This document shows positions 1 through 8,799 of a stretch of DNA of 64,000 nucleotides, in pieces. The notes under the pieces are model-generated. The model was not told where the DNA came from and did no database searches. It was given only the letters and a program-made list of their open reading frames with translations. Location of the stretch: NCBI GenBank assembly GCA_016125375.1, contig WGLU01000007.1:1-64000 (forward strand), read 5' to 3'. The position numbers and the translations under genes are program-made. This stretch comes from Pseudomonadota bacterium (GTDB lineage Bacteria > Pseudomonadota > Alphaproteobacteria > UBA1280 > RI-95). Within the stretch, counting starts at the first letter, position 1. Every line of letters begins with the position of its first letter.

Positions 1-1029
1 AAGGATTTCCGCGATTTCGACTAGGCTGGCCCCGTTCATGGCGAGGTAGCTGGCCGTCGAGTGCCGCAGGTCGTGGAATCGGAAGTCGTTGATCTTGGCC
101 GTGTCGCGGGCGTTCTCCCACGCCTTGCGGATGTCGATCGGTTCTTGGCCGTCCCGCCGGGGGAACAGCCACCGCCGGGGGGCAGGGGGCTCCAACTCGT
201 CGTAGAAGGTGTCAATCTTCTCTGCTTGGTCCTCCAGCAGGTCGTGCAGGTGATGGACAACCGGCACGGCGCGGGTGTCGCCGTTCTTGGTATCCCGCAG
301 GACGGCCGTGTCTCGCTTGAGGTCGATGTCCGACAGGGTGAGGCCGAGGATTTCGCTCTTCCGCGCTCCGGTCGAAAGGGCGAACACCACGACGGGATAG
401 AGGTGCTCGTTGTCGCTGGCCTTGCAGGCATCGAGCAGCTTCTTGCGCTCGTCCTCGCTCAGGAAGCGGATGCGCTCGTTCCGGATTTTGGTGATCTTGT
501 TCACGCCGTCGAGCGGACTGGAGCCGACCCAGCCCCACTGCATCGCGTGCTTGAACAGCACGGCGAGCGTGTCGCGATAGTGCTTGAGCGTCTTCCGGCT
601 TTTGGGCTTTGGCGGCGCGACGGGCTTGCCGTCGTCATCCACAGCTTTCCGCCGGGCGTCCCCGGCGGCGGCCAGCTCCGCCAGTTTCTCGCTCACCATG
701 TCCGGCGTGATGTAGGCCAGGGCGTAGCTGCCGAGGGTCTTTTCCCAATAGGCCAGGAATGAGCCTTCTGCCCGCTTGGTCGTCTCCGCCCGGTGGACGA
801 ACACTTCCTTGCGGAAGCGGTCGATAACGTCCTGAAGGGTCTTGGTCGCCGCCGTTCGGACGACGTTCTTCACCTCGCCCTTGCGAATGCCGCTTTCGGT
901 ATCGGACGCCCACTGTTTGGCGTCTGTCAGGCGCTTGAAGGTTCGCACTTGGTCGGGGAAGCCCTTCATCCGAACCATGACCCGATAGGATGGGCCTTTC
1001 TTGCCTTCGCGCTTCTGGATGGTCGCCAT
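1..1029 (-). CDS. Tyrosine recombinase/phage integrase, C-terminus cut off by window edge
   Basis: Reading the minus strand from the ATG at 1029 gives an open frame to position 1: MATIQKREGKKGPSYRVMVRMKGFPDQVRTFKRLTDAKQW...LSTGARKSEILGL...FRFHDLRHSTASYLAMNGASLVEIAEIL. It aligns with the integrase at 4695..5840. Absent from the ORF track because no stop lies in the window. Confidence 0.9.
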   Translation of the reverse strand, partial: MATIQKREGKKGPSYRVMVRMKGFPDQVRTFKRLTDAKQWASDTESGIRKGEVKNVVRTAATKTLQDVIDRFRKEVFVHRAETTKRAEGSFLAYWEKTLGSYALAYITPDMVSEKLAELAAAGDARRKAVDDDGKPVAPPKPKSRKTLKHYRDTLAVLFKHAMQWGWVGSSPLDGVNKITKIRNERIRFLSEDERKKLLDACKASDNEHLYPVVVFALSTGARKSEILGLTLSDIDLKRDTAVLRDTKNGDTRAVPVVHHLHDLLEDQAEKIDTFYDELEPPAPRRWLFPRRDGQEPIDIRKAWENARDTAKINDFRFHDLRHSTASYLAMNGASLVEIAEIL

Positions 1030-1088
1030 GATGTGCCTCGGGAACCGAGAAGAGGAGAGGGGGCGGCGCTGATGTGCCAAACCGTTTT

Positions 1089-1106
1089 TGGCACATTTTT
1101 GGCACA
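1089..1106 (+). repeat. Direct repeat pair TGGCACA-TTTT-TGGCACA (putative integrase arm-binding sites)
   Basis: TGGCACA at 1089-1095 and 1100-1106 (11-nt period), with an inverted TGTGCCA at 1073-1079; lies between integrase 1 and the tRNA fragment. Confidence 0.6.
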
Positions 1107-1223
1107 CTGAAAACCAAAAACTCTCAACAAGAGCCTGAAGGGCTCAACGGAAAAATAGCATGATTTCAGCATTATGATTGTTGAGAAGTATTGGCAGAGT
1201 GTGCCGAGAATGGCTTTTCGCTT

Positions 1224-1271
<48 letters not shown>

Positions 1272-1301
1272 GCATCTGTCTGAAAAGACACGATATTATA
1301 G

Positions 1302-1333
1302 AAAGCCCCGATCCTCACGGACGGGGCTTTCTT
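1302..1333 (+). terminator. Rho-independent terminator-like hairpin
   Basis: AAAGCCCCG...CGGGGCTTTCTT downstream of the tRNA fragment. Confidence 0.6.
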
Positions 1334-1339
1334 GCATTT

Positions 1340-1357
1340 TGGCACATATTTGGCACA
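1340..1357 (+). repeat. Second TGGCACA-TATT-TGGCACA pair on the other side of the att core
   Basis: TGGCACA at 1340-1346 and 1351-1357, same 11-nt period as the pair at 1089-1106. Confidence 0.55.
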
Positions 1358-1421
1358 CTCAAGGCCAAGCTGTGCCGTGTGCCTACAACAAATCTCAGCA
1401 ACTTGCCGATCACTTTGCACC

Positions 1422-2696
1422 TCATTTCGGGCTCGCCCAGGCCGGCAGTGCGTCGAGGTATCGCAGCTCTTCACGAACCACAGGATCTAGCGCCTCGGGC
1501 AGCAAGTGTCGGAGCATCAACCATTCCTGCGACCGCTCATCGGCTTGTACGTCGCTCCGGTACCGACGCAGATGCTCCCCAACCCTAGCGTTAAGCAATC
1601 CGGCCATGGTCGTGTTCGCTATCAATCTTGTCAGTAGATCGGTGTAGCCACCGAAGGTACCAGCATGCAGGTAGGTGTTGAGCATCGCCCGGATGTTCGG
1701 GTGTGCGCTCGCGTAGTTGCGCTCCTTCCCGTTGGCCGCCGCGACGATAGAGAAGGCCGCAGCCATAAGCAGGCTTTGAGGACGGTCAAGGCCGGGGAGC
1801 GGTCCCTCGTGGTCCCACTTGGCGAGACTGTTGAACCATGGCCGGCGCCGTTGTTCGATGTCCGCAAGGAGCGGCGCTACGATCCGGTCTTCATGGTACG
1901 GGAGCTTTGACCGCGGGATGATCAGCTCATCGAATCGGACGAGCTGCGGCGGATCGAATCCGTCACCATTCCGCAGATAGCAGCTCAAGACCAGCGTGTG
2001 TTGCTTCTTCGAGGCCGATACCGCCGGAGGGTCGAGGACGAAGGCGTTGCCCCGGTGCCGGCGAATGACATCGAGAAAGCTCTGCTGCACCTGGACCTTG
2101 GTGTCGATGCCGAACAAGATCCAAAGCAGTGGTACTCCTTCGCGCTCATAGTGTTTGCAGCGGGCCGAAATCTCCGTCTGGAAGGTGCCCGACATCTGGA
2201 ACTCGACGGCGAACGTGCCGAAGCCTTCCCATTCGACATAGACATCCGGAAACCGGCCATGCGCCGTCTCCGTCGGTGGCAGATATTCCGCCATCGTATG
2301 CCTGACATAGCGCGGGTCGAGCGCGACAAGCGCTGCCACTTGCTCGCACATGAGCCGGTGGAAATCTGATTCTTGGCGACCGCCATACTGGGCCGCGCGG
2401 ACATCATCCGGCGTGGCGTTGCGGCCGTGGTGCCATGGGCATCTCGGGTCGCTACCGCTGTAATGTGCGAAGAGCGGAAGGCTGACGCCGCGTCGCCGCG
2501 CCGTTTTGATGTAGACGTGGCTATCGCATGCCAAACATTTGGCGAGAAGGCCGTCGTTGCCCTGTCTCCGGTCCGTGATCCGGTCGCGCAGTAGACCCCA
2601 GGTGTCTTCCGGCATTGCGACTAAGTCTTGAGCCGTCACAGGGCCAATGCCTTCGATCAGGGCAGCTTCAACAATCCGCTGTGGCTTCCGTGCCAT
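1422..2696 (-). CDS. CoiA-like / PD-(D/E)XK-fold nuclease candidate with N-terminal Cys/His region
   Basis: 424 aa; CLAC and FAHYSGSDPRCPWHH resemble a zinc site, and GRFPDVYVEWEGFGTFAVEFQMS resembles the CoiA-type D...ExQ nuclease motif. Confidence 0.5.
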   Translation of the reverse strand: MARKPQRIVEAALIEGIGPVTAQDLVAMPEDTWGLLRDRITDRRQGNDGLLAKCLACDSHVYIKTARRRGVSLPLFAHYSGSDPRCPWHHGRNATPDDVRAAQYGGRQESDFHRLMCEQVAALVALDPRYVRHTMAEYLPPTETAHGRFPDVYVEWEGFGTFAVEFQMSGTFQTEISARCKHYEREGVPLLWILFGIDTKVQVQQSFLDVIRRHRGNAFVLDPPAVSASKKQHTLVLSCYLRNGDGFDPPQLVRFDELIIPRSKLPYHEDRIVAPLLADIEQRRRPWFNSLAKWDHEGPLPGLDRPQSLLMAAAFSIVAAANGKERNYASAHPNIRAMLNTYLHAGTFGGYTDLLTRLIANTTMAGLLNARVGEHLRRYRSDVQADERSQEWLMLRHLLPEALDPVVREELRYLDALPAWASPK

Positions 2697-2714
2697 CCCA
2701 ATCAGTCGCAGCCG

Positions 2715-3473
2715 CTATGTTAGGGCATACGCCGAGCGGAGAAGCTCGACCGCCTCGTCGCGCGTGAACGGGACATCAAAAGTTTTGGGGTCCAGGGTTC
2801 CGTCAGCTTGCGCCGCTTCGACGAATCGCCGGAGATCGTCGCGGATTGGTGCGGAAACTTCGATCGCGACCCCTTCCGGCAGGAGTTGCACCAGACGGAA
2901 CACGTCATTGCGGTGTTTCTTGATGTTCTTGCTGTCAACCTTCTCTCCGCTTTCCAAGCGAGCGCTCAGGTCGAGGAACGCCCGGGCCTTGAACGGAATG
3001 AGCAGGGATTCGTCGATGATCGTCACGCCGTCCACCTGCCGCTTGGCCGCTTGTAGGGCCTCATAGTAGCCATCATCGAGAAGGATAGCCGACAGGCTGA
3101 CCACATCCTCTTCGACGGGGATCGGCGTAAAGCCCGTATCCTCCGAGAGCTCGATTGTTCCCGGCTTCCGAGAGAACAGCTCGATCATGAAAGGGAAGTT
3201 GGGGTCTTTCGGGCGGTGAAACCGATAGAACTCCTTCGCGCCGTCACTCCGCTCGCGTGCCTCGTACTCGCCGGCATCGAGGAAAGCTTTGAAAGCATTT
3301 CCGAACGCGGCGTCGACGACTTCGACACAAAGCACCATGTCGATGTCTTTGGTCGCTCTAAAATCGAGACCCGCGGCGCCGAACAGAAGATCGCAGGCAG
3401 TCCCGCCGATGATCGCGTATTGGTCCTCGTGGCCGGCGAAATGCTCTCGGAACTTCTCGATTCCAACTACCAT
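2715..3473 (-). CDS. Nucleotidyltransferase-fold protein, AbiEii-like
   Basis: Motif IIGGTACDLLFGAAGLDFRATKDIDMVL fits the hG[GS]...DxD NTase signature; overlaps the upstream gene by 7 nt. Confidence 0.6.
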   Translation of the reverse strand: MVVGIEKFREHFAGHEDQYAIIGGTACDLLFGAAGLDFRATKDIDMVLCVEVVDAAFGNAFKAFLDAGEYEARERSDGAKEFYRFHRPKDPNFPFMIELFSRKPGTIELSEDTGFTPIPVEEDVVSLSAILLDDGYYEALQAAKRQVDGVTIIDESLLIPFKARAFLDLSARLESGEKVDSKNIKKHRNDVFRLVQLLPEGVAIEVSAPIRDDLRRFVEAAQADGTLDPKTFDVPFTRDEAVELLRSAYALT

Positions 3474-4474
3474 ACAACCCTCTCCAATAGTCGTTCAGCC
3501 GCCATGGACACACGTTCGTCGCGGTGATCGCGGAATTGCGCATAAAGCGATAGTGGGTCCACGACGTGCGTGTCTGACAGGCCGGCCGGATCGTAAGACC
3601 ACGTCTCCACAACGTAGTCTGCTCGGTCACGGTCGGTTTCTGTCACGCCGTCGGCTTGTGCAATGGCTTTCCAGGCACTGGCGGCAACGGCATAGGTTTC
3701 CAGATGCGGCCGGGACAAGTCGGTTAGCTCTGCTAGAGCACTCTCTCCCCCGCGCTTCGACATTCGGAGGGCGTGGCCGTCCCTGATAAACTTTTCGGCG
3801 CGCACTGGACTGCGCAACAGCTCTCGCGCGGCATCGAATAGTTGTCTCCCGTCGCTTTTGAACCGGATATGTCTCTCCTTGCCGTACTTATCCGAATAGG
3901 CGAGGCCCGCGGCGATGAGATCGTCAAAAGCCCTACCGATGGACATGGCCGAATAGCGCAGTCGTGCGGCAATCTGCGATGGCGTCGTTGCTGTTACATC
4001 GAGTCTCAGAAGGTGATGAAACAGAACGGCTTGGGCCGCCGGTGACAGTCCGTCGGCGTGTCTGTTCTTGAGGGCACGGAAATGCTCACGAAGATCCATG
4101 GCCAAGTCGGGAATGTAGAGTTGATTGCCTGGCACGACGAACGGTACGCCCTGGCCGATAAGGCGGGAACGGTTGTGGGCGCTAAGCGACGGCGTGGCGA
4201 AGATGACGATCGCATCGAATGCGTCACGTACCAGACCGATGTGCTTGGCAACATCGGACGGGGTGGCGTGGTTTTCCGAAGATGCCAGGAAGATGCACTT
4301 TCTCCCGGCAATATGGCCCTCAAAGAGGCTGTATGTGCGCCCTAGGAAGGCGGGCAGGCCGGGTGCGCGTTCGAGCGTGTCCACCCGGATCCGATCATGG
4401 AGCGTTTCGCCGAGATACCGCTCCAGCGCCCCAGCAAACTGCCTTCCGAAAATGTCGTGCTTCGTCTCTAACAT
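3467..4474 (-). CDS. Putative winged-helix regulator/antitoxin partner of the NTase
   Basis: MLETKHDIFGRQFAGALERYL...; middle segment TPSQIAARLRYSAMSIGRAFDDLIAAGLAY looks like a wHTH. The ORF track uses a GTG at 4492; ATG at 4474 is more likely. Confidence 0.5.
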   Translation of the reverse strand: MLETKHDIFGRQFAGALERYLGETLHDRIRVDTLERAPGLPAFLGRTYSLFEGHIAGRKCIFLASSENHATPSDVAKHIGLVRDAFDAIVIFATPSLSAHNRSRLIGQGVPFVVPGNQLYIPDLAMDLREHFRALKNRHADGLSPAAQAVLFHHLLRLDVTATTPSQIAARLRYSAMSIGRAFDDLIAAGLAYSDKYGKERHIRFKSDGRQLFDAARELLRSPVRAEKFIRDGHALRMSKRGGESALAELTDLSRPHLETYAVAASAWKAIAQADGVTETDRDRADYVVETWSYDPAGLSDTHVVDPLSLYAQFRDHRDERVSMAAERLLERVVW

Positions 4475-4508
4475 GATATTGAACACTAACACTGATATTG
4501 TTAGCGTG
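4474..4508. promoter_or_regulatory. Putative operator upstream of the three-gene operon
   Basis: TGATATTG at 4474-4481 and 4493-4500; inverted repeat CTAAC (4486-4490)/GTTAG (4500-4504), at the start codon of the first gene. Confidence 0.4.
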
Positions 4509-4694
4509 CAAGATCGATGTTATCCCACTGTTAGAAATAGGCCAACTCCCACAAAGGATGCCTGTTCTTCATTTGCGACGCGCGTCGGGAGGGTGTCTCT
4601 CGCGACGATGGAATAGAACATAAAAAGAACAATCTGCCGCCGCCGCGAAGGATCACTTATGACCAGGATCATGCGGGAAAGGCTCTCGTGAGGC

Positions 4695-5840
4695 TCACTT
4701 CCGAGCCTTCTTTTTATGCTTTAGGACGGCCACGTTGTCGTTTGCGGGTTCGTCGAAGATGGCTCTATTCATACTTTCGACGACCTTCGATACGTGCTGG
4801 TCGCTCAGGTGAGCATAGCGCTTCACCATCTGAAGCGTCTTATGGCCGAGAACCTCGGCGATCTCGGCCAAACTTGCGCCGTTCATCGCGAGATAGGACG
4901 CAGCGCTATGGCGCAGATCGTGGAATCGAAAGTCGGTGATCCCGGCTGTTTCCAAAGCCGCCAGCCAATGCTTGCGGATTTCCATCGGCGCTAATCCATC
5001 TTGCCGAGGGAAAACCCAACCTGTGTTCGGGCATCCTTCGATCTCATGATGCTCTTTCATGATCTCCAAAGCATGGTGTGTCAGTGGGAGTGTGCGACGT
5101 TCCTTGTTTTTCGTCCTCTCTAGGCGTGCAACTCCACGCGCGAGATCGACCTGCTCCCAGGTCAGATGCATGATTTCGCTGTAGCGGGCACCGGTAGACA
5201 GGGCAATAACGACGATCGGGTACAAGAGTGGACATGAACTGCTTTTGCAAGCTTGCAAGAGCCGGGTCCGCTCAGCATCGCTCAGGAACCGCGCACGTGG
5301 TTGAGGCAAGCTAGGCTTTTTCACCTTTCGCATCGGGTTGCTATCGAGCCATTCCCATTCTTGAACTGCAATAGTGAAGGCTTGCGACAATATGGCCATA
5401 TAGCGGGCTACTGTAGCCGGACTCTTCGTCTTGTCTTCCGTCCGATTTTTGGCGTTCCTGTTTCGCTCAGACGGCGATCGCAATAGCTTGTTTCTAGCTT
5501 CGGCTAACATGGACGGCGTCAGCGCTTGAAGTGTTGTTTCCCCCAATTCGTTTCGCCACCATCCGAGACAGTTGCGGATCTTCTGTTGCTCTGCGGCTTC
5601 CCGTTTCGGGAGTTCCAGCCGAATGTAATCGTCGATCAAATCGGCCAGTGTCTTCCTTTGAGCTTCGCGCCCCTTGAAATAGCGCTCCTCCCGGATGGCT
5701 GCTTCGGTTTGAACGAGCCAGGCCTTGGCTGCGCGGAGTTCATTGAAGGTGGCCGTCTGGGTGGGGGTACCTTTTAATCGTACAACGACCTTGTACCTTG
5801 TCCCGCCGTCTTTGGTGTTTCGTGACGTAATCGTTCCCAT
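4695..5840 (-). CDS. Tyrosine recombinase/phage integrase
   Basis: MGTITSRNTKDGGTRYKVVVRLKG...LSTGARYSEIMHLTWEQV...FRFHDLRHSAASYLAMNGASLAEIAEVLGHKTLQMVKRYAHLS; catalytic R, HxxR and Y motifs visible. Confidence 0.93.
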   Translation of the reverse strand: MGTITSRNTKDGGTRYKVVVRLKGTPTQTATFNELRAAKAWLVQTEAAIREERYFKGREAQRKTLADLIDDYIRLELPKREAAEQQKIRNCLGWWRNELGETTLQALTPSMLAEARNKLLRSPSERNRNAKNRTEDKTKSPATVARYMAILSQAFTIAVQEWEWLDSNPMRKVKKPSLPQPRARFLSDAERTRLLQACKSSSCPLLYPIVVIALSTGARYSEIMHLTWEQVDLARGVARLERTKNKERRTLPLTHHALEIMKEHHEIEGCPNTGWVFPRQDGLAPMEIRKHWLAALETAGITDFRFHDLRHSAASYLAMNGASLAEIAEVLGHKTLQMVKRYAHLSDQHVSKVVESMNRAIFDEPANDNVAVLKHKKKARK

Positions 5841-5915
5841 GAAAAATAAACTCGACAATTGTACGTTGATTAATATTGTATATACCTAAATAATACCATG
5901 AACGAGGCGTTGTTG

Positions 5916-5933
5916 TGGTACAGTTTTGGTACA
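5916..5933 (+). repeat. Direct repeat pair TGGTACA-GTTT-TGGTACA (putative arm sites of integrase 2)
   Basis: TGGTACA at 5916-5922 and 5927-5933; the same architecture as 1089-1106, with C changed to T. Confidence 0.6.
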
Positions 5934-6052
5934 ATGATTATTAAATTAAGATCGATGAGCGCAACTGTATACAAAAATATTATCGGACAAGTCCTTGTAA
6001 ATAAAGGTGTGTGAACTTTCTCGTTGTAAATGTCTTTGACTTGAAAGCACCT

Positions 6053-6097
6053 CTCATAATGCCTTGGTCGGGGGTTCAAATCCCTCTGGGCCCACCA
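6053..6097 (+). other. 3' fragment of a tRNA(CAT) with GGGCCCA-type acceptor, putative att core
   Basis: CTCATAATGCCTTGGTCGGGGGTTCAAATCCCTCTGGGCCCACCA; no complementary AGGCA stem or 5' GGGCCCA acceptor upstream. Confidence 0.75.
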
Positions 6098-6117
6098 AAC
6101 TTAAGCAGATGGTAATC

Positions 6118-6423
6118 ATGTCCAAACGCAAGAACAGGCAGCATTTTCTGAGCGCGCTATTCGCGGCGCTGCTGTTTGTGGCTGTGCAGATTGGTGCGGT
6201 TGTCCACCAGGCTGAATATGGCCCGGGTGAGCACAAGCACCATGGTGAAATCTGTCAAATTTCCGTCTTCAGTGAACACCAGAAGCTCTCCGGCACGCCG
6301 GAAACTGTTATTGTGCCGGTGTATGTTGCGCTCACTGTGTTTGCTACGCCTGTCAGTGCCGTTGTTCCTGTATCTGGCGGTGCTGCCTCTGCCTATCCCC
6401 GTGCTCCTCCGGTTGTTCTCTGA
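6118..6423 (+). CDS. Small His-containing secreted/membrane protein (DUF2946-like)
   Basis: MSKRKNRQHFLSALFAALLFVAVQIGAVVHQAEYGPGEHKHHGEICQ; hydrophobic N-terminus, HKHH, one Cys. Confidence 0.5.
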   Translation: MSKRKNRQHFLSALFAALLFVAVQIGAVVHQAEYGPGEHKHHGEICQISVFSEHQKLSGTPETVIVPVYVALTVFATPVSAVVPVSGGAASAYPRAPPVVL

Positions 6424-6517
6424 TTTTTCCTGAAAAATCTGGGTTTATGCCCGCGTTGCCGCATATGCGGCGTGCGGTTGCGTATCCCGCACAGTGATAC
6501 AATTGGAGAAGACTAAA

Positions 6518-7864
6518 ATGTTGCGTTATGCAAAAACGGGCGCGGTTGCGCTGCCCATCATGATGCTGCACGCCAATGCGATGGCGGCAACAGACAGCGA
6601 TATTGAGTCGCTGAAAAATGAAATCCAGAACATGCGGAGCACTTACGAAAGCCGCATCAATCAACTGGAAGATAAACTGCAAACCATGCAGGCCGAGCAG
6701 GCTGTTGCGCCGCAGACTGCGGCACCGGCAGCTAAACCTGCGGGCGGGAGCGGTGTGTTCGACAACAGTTTTAATCCGGCGGTTGGGATTATCCTGAACG
6801 GGACCTACGGCGGTTTCTCCGGATCGGATTCCAAACTGTCCGGTTTTGCCATCGGCGAAGAGGGCGGGCGACTGCCGCAGGGCCTGTCGCTGGGCGAGTC
6901 GGAGTTGAACTTTGGCGCGAATATCGATGACAAGTTCAGCGGGTCGCTGACGGCTGCGATCGCCAGCGAGGACGGGCAGGATACGCTGGAGCTGGAGGAA
7001 GCGTTTGTCAAAACCTCCGGTGGCACGTTGCCGGGTGGCCTGACCGCCAAATTCGGTCGCATGCTGGCCTCTGTGGGTTACCTCAACGACCACCATGCCC
7101 ACACGGATGACTTTGCCGACAGGCCACTGCCTTACCGCAACTATCTGAACGGCGCCTATAAGGATGATGGTCTGGAAGTGTCGTGGATTCTGCCGACCGA
7201 CCTGTACGCCGAACTTGGCGGTGGGGTTTTCCGCGGTGATCATTTCCCGTATGGGAGTGCATCCGGTAATGGCAGTGGGTCGTGGACACTGTTCGCCCGC
7301 ACCGGTGGTGACATTGGCGATAACCAGAACTGGCGCTTCGGTCTATCAACCCTGCAAGGGGATACGCCGGAACGTAAGGGGAACGATGATAATGTCACCT
7401 TTGCCGGTGACAGCGACCTCTATATTGCCGACCTGCGTTACACGTGGGCGCCGACCGGCAACCCCTACGATCAAGAGGTGATGTTGCAGGGTGAATACCT
7501 GTACCGTAGTGAAAAAGGCACATACGCCGATACCAATGCCGCTATCGCTGCCACACCGTACGACAGCAACGATAATGGCTGGTATGCGCAAGCCGTGTAC
7601 AAGTTCCTGCCGCAGTGGCGTGCGGGTACCCGTTACGCCCGCCTGAACGCGCCGAACATTCCGGCCGGACTTGCTGGCAGCGAGCTGGACAGTCAGGGGC
7701 ATGACCCTTACAGCATCAGCGCGATGGTGGAGTGGGATAACAGTGAATTCAGCCGCATCCGGTTGCAGTTCAACCATGAACGCCCTGCCGCCAGCCTGAC
7801 AGACGATCAGATTATCCTGCAATACACCATGAGCCTCGGCGCTCACGGTGCCCACAGCTATTAA
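6518..7864 (+). CDS. Porin-like outer-membrane protein with N-terminal coiled coil, zinc-cluster associated
   Basis: Signal peptide, then IESLKNEIQNMRSTYESRINQLEDKLQTMQAE, then beta-barrel-like sequence with aromatic strand ends. Confidence 0.65.
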   Translation: MLRYAKTGAVALPIMMLHANAMAATDSDIESLKNEIQNMRSTYESRINQLEDKLQTMQAEQAVAPQTAAPAAKPAGGSGVFDNSFNPAVGIILNGTYGGFSGSDSKLSGFAIGEEGGRLPQGLSLGESELNFGANIDDKFSGSLTAAIASEDGQDTLELEEAFVKTSGGTLPGGLTAKFGRMLASVGYLNDHHAHTDDFADRPLPYRNYLNGAYKDDGLEVSWILPTDLYAELGGGVFRGDHFPYGSASGNGSGSWTLFARTGGDIGDNQNWRFGLSTLQGDTPERKGNDDNVTFAGDSDLYIADLRYTWAPTGNPYDQEVMLQGEYLYRSEKGTYADTNAAIAATPYDSNDNGWYAQAVYKFLPQWRAGTRYARLNAPNIPAGLAGSELDSQGHDPYSISAMVEWDNSEFSRIRLQFNHERPAASLTDDQIILQYTMSLGAHGAHSY

Positions 7865-7872
7865 GGAGGTGC

Positions 7873-8799
7873 ATGATGAAACAGTTTTTCATGCTGACAC
7901 TGGCTGCGGCTGCGGTTTTGGCCGCACCGCATGCTGCGCACGCCGCTATCCACGTTTTTGCCTGCGAACCGGAATGGGCCGCGCTGGCGAAAGAACTGGG
8001 TGGCGACGCTGTAACCGTAACAAGTGCAACAACGCCGCAACAGGATCCGCACCACGTGCGTGCCAAGCCCAGCCTGCTTGCGGCCATGCGCAAGGCCGAC
8101 ATGGTGGTCTGTTCGGGCGCGGGGCTGGAAATCGGCTGGTTGCCGATTCTGCTCGGCAAAGCCGGAGGCGCACAGGTGCAGCCCGGAGCGGATGGCTACC
8201 TGATGGCCGCCGACTTTGTCAAACGGCTGGAGGTGCCTGCCGTGGTTGACCGTGCACAGGGCGATGTTCACCCTGAGGGCAACCCCCACATTCAGACTGA
8301 TCCGCGCAACATTGCCGCCGTGGCGGCGGTGTTGGGCAAGCGTCTGGCGGTGATAGACCCGGCTCATGCGGCAGCGTATGAAGCCCGTACGGCGGATTTT
8401 CAAAACCGTTGGCGTGCAGCAACTGCCAAGTGGGAACGTGAGACTGTGTCGCTGAAGGGGATGCCGATCGTGGTTCACCATAAGGCGTGGGTGTATCTGG
8501 TGAACTGGCTGGGGCTGACCGAGGTGGGGTCGCTGGAGTCGAAGCCCGGCATTCCACCGACGAGCGCCCATCTGGAAGAGCTGCTGGCAAAAGTACGTCA
8601 GCAGCCGGTACAGGTGATTGTGCGCACGCCGTATGAGTCGGCAGATGCTTCTGACTGGTTGGCAGAAAAAACGGGTACTCCTGCGGTTGTTCTGCCGTTC
8701 ACCGTGGGTGGCGACGCGCAAAGTACGGACCTGTTTGCCCTGTTTGACCAAACGGTTCACGTTCTGCTGGGGGCTGCGCATGCACCTGCCCGGTTCTGA
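7873..8799 (+). CDS. znuA: Metal (zinc) ABC transporter substrate-binding protein, ZnuA-like
   Basis: Signal peptide; FACEPEWAALAKELGGDAVTVTSATTPQQDPHHVRAKPS and GNPHIQTDPRN match the SBP-A1 metal-binding family. Confidence 0.85.
   Translation: MMKQFFMLTLAAAAVLAAPHAAHAAIHVFACEPEWAALAKELGGDAVTVTSATTPQQDPHHVRAKPSLLAAMRKADMVVCSGAGLEIGWLPILLGKAGGAQVQPGADGYLMAADFVKRLEVPAVVDRAQGDVHPEGNPHIQTDPRNIAAVAAVLGKRLAVIDPAHAAAYEARTADFQNRWRAATAKWERETVSLKGMPIVVHHKAWVYLVNWLGLTEVGSLESKPGIPPTSAHLEELLAKVRQQPVQVIVRTPYESADASDWLAEKTGTPAVVLPFTVGGDAQSTDLFALFDQTVHVLLGAAHAPARF

Noticed and set aside
61-762. ORF-track 233-aa plus-strand ORF
   Set aside because: Antisense to integrase 1; a GC-rich mirror-frame artefact.
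6053-6097. Intact tRNA(CAT) gene
   Set aside because: No 5' GGGCCCA acceptor or AGGCA anticodon stem strand upstream.
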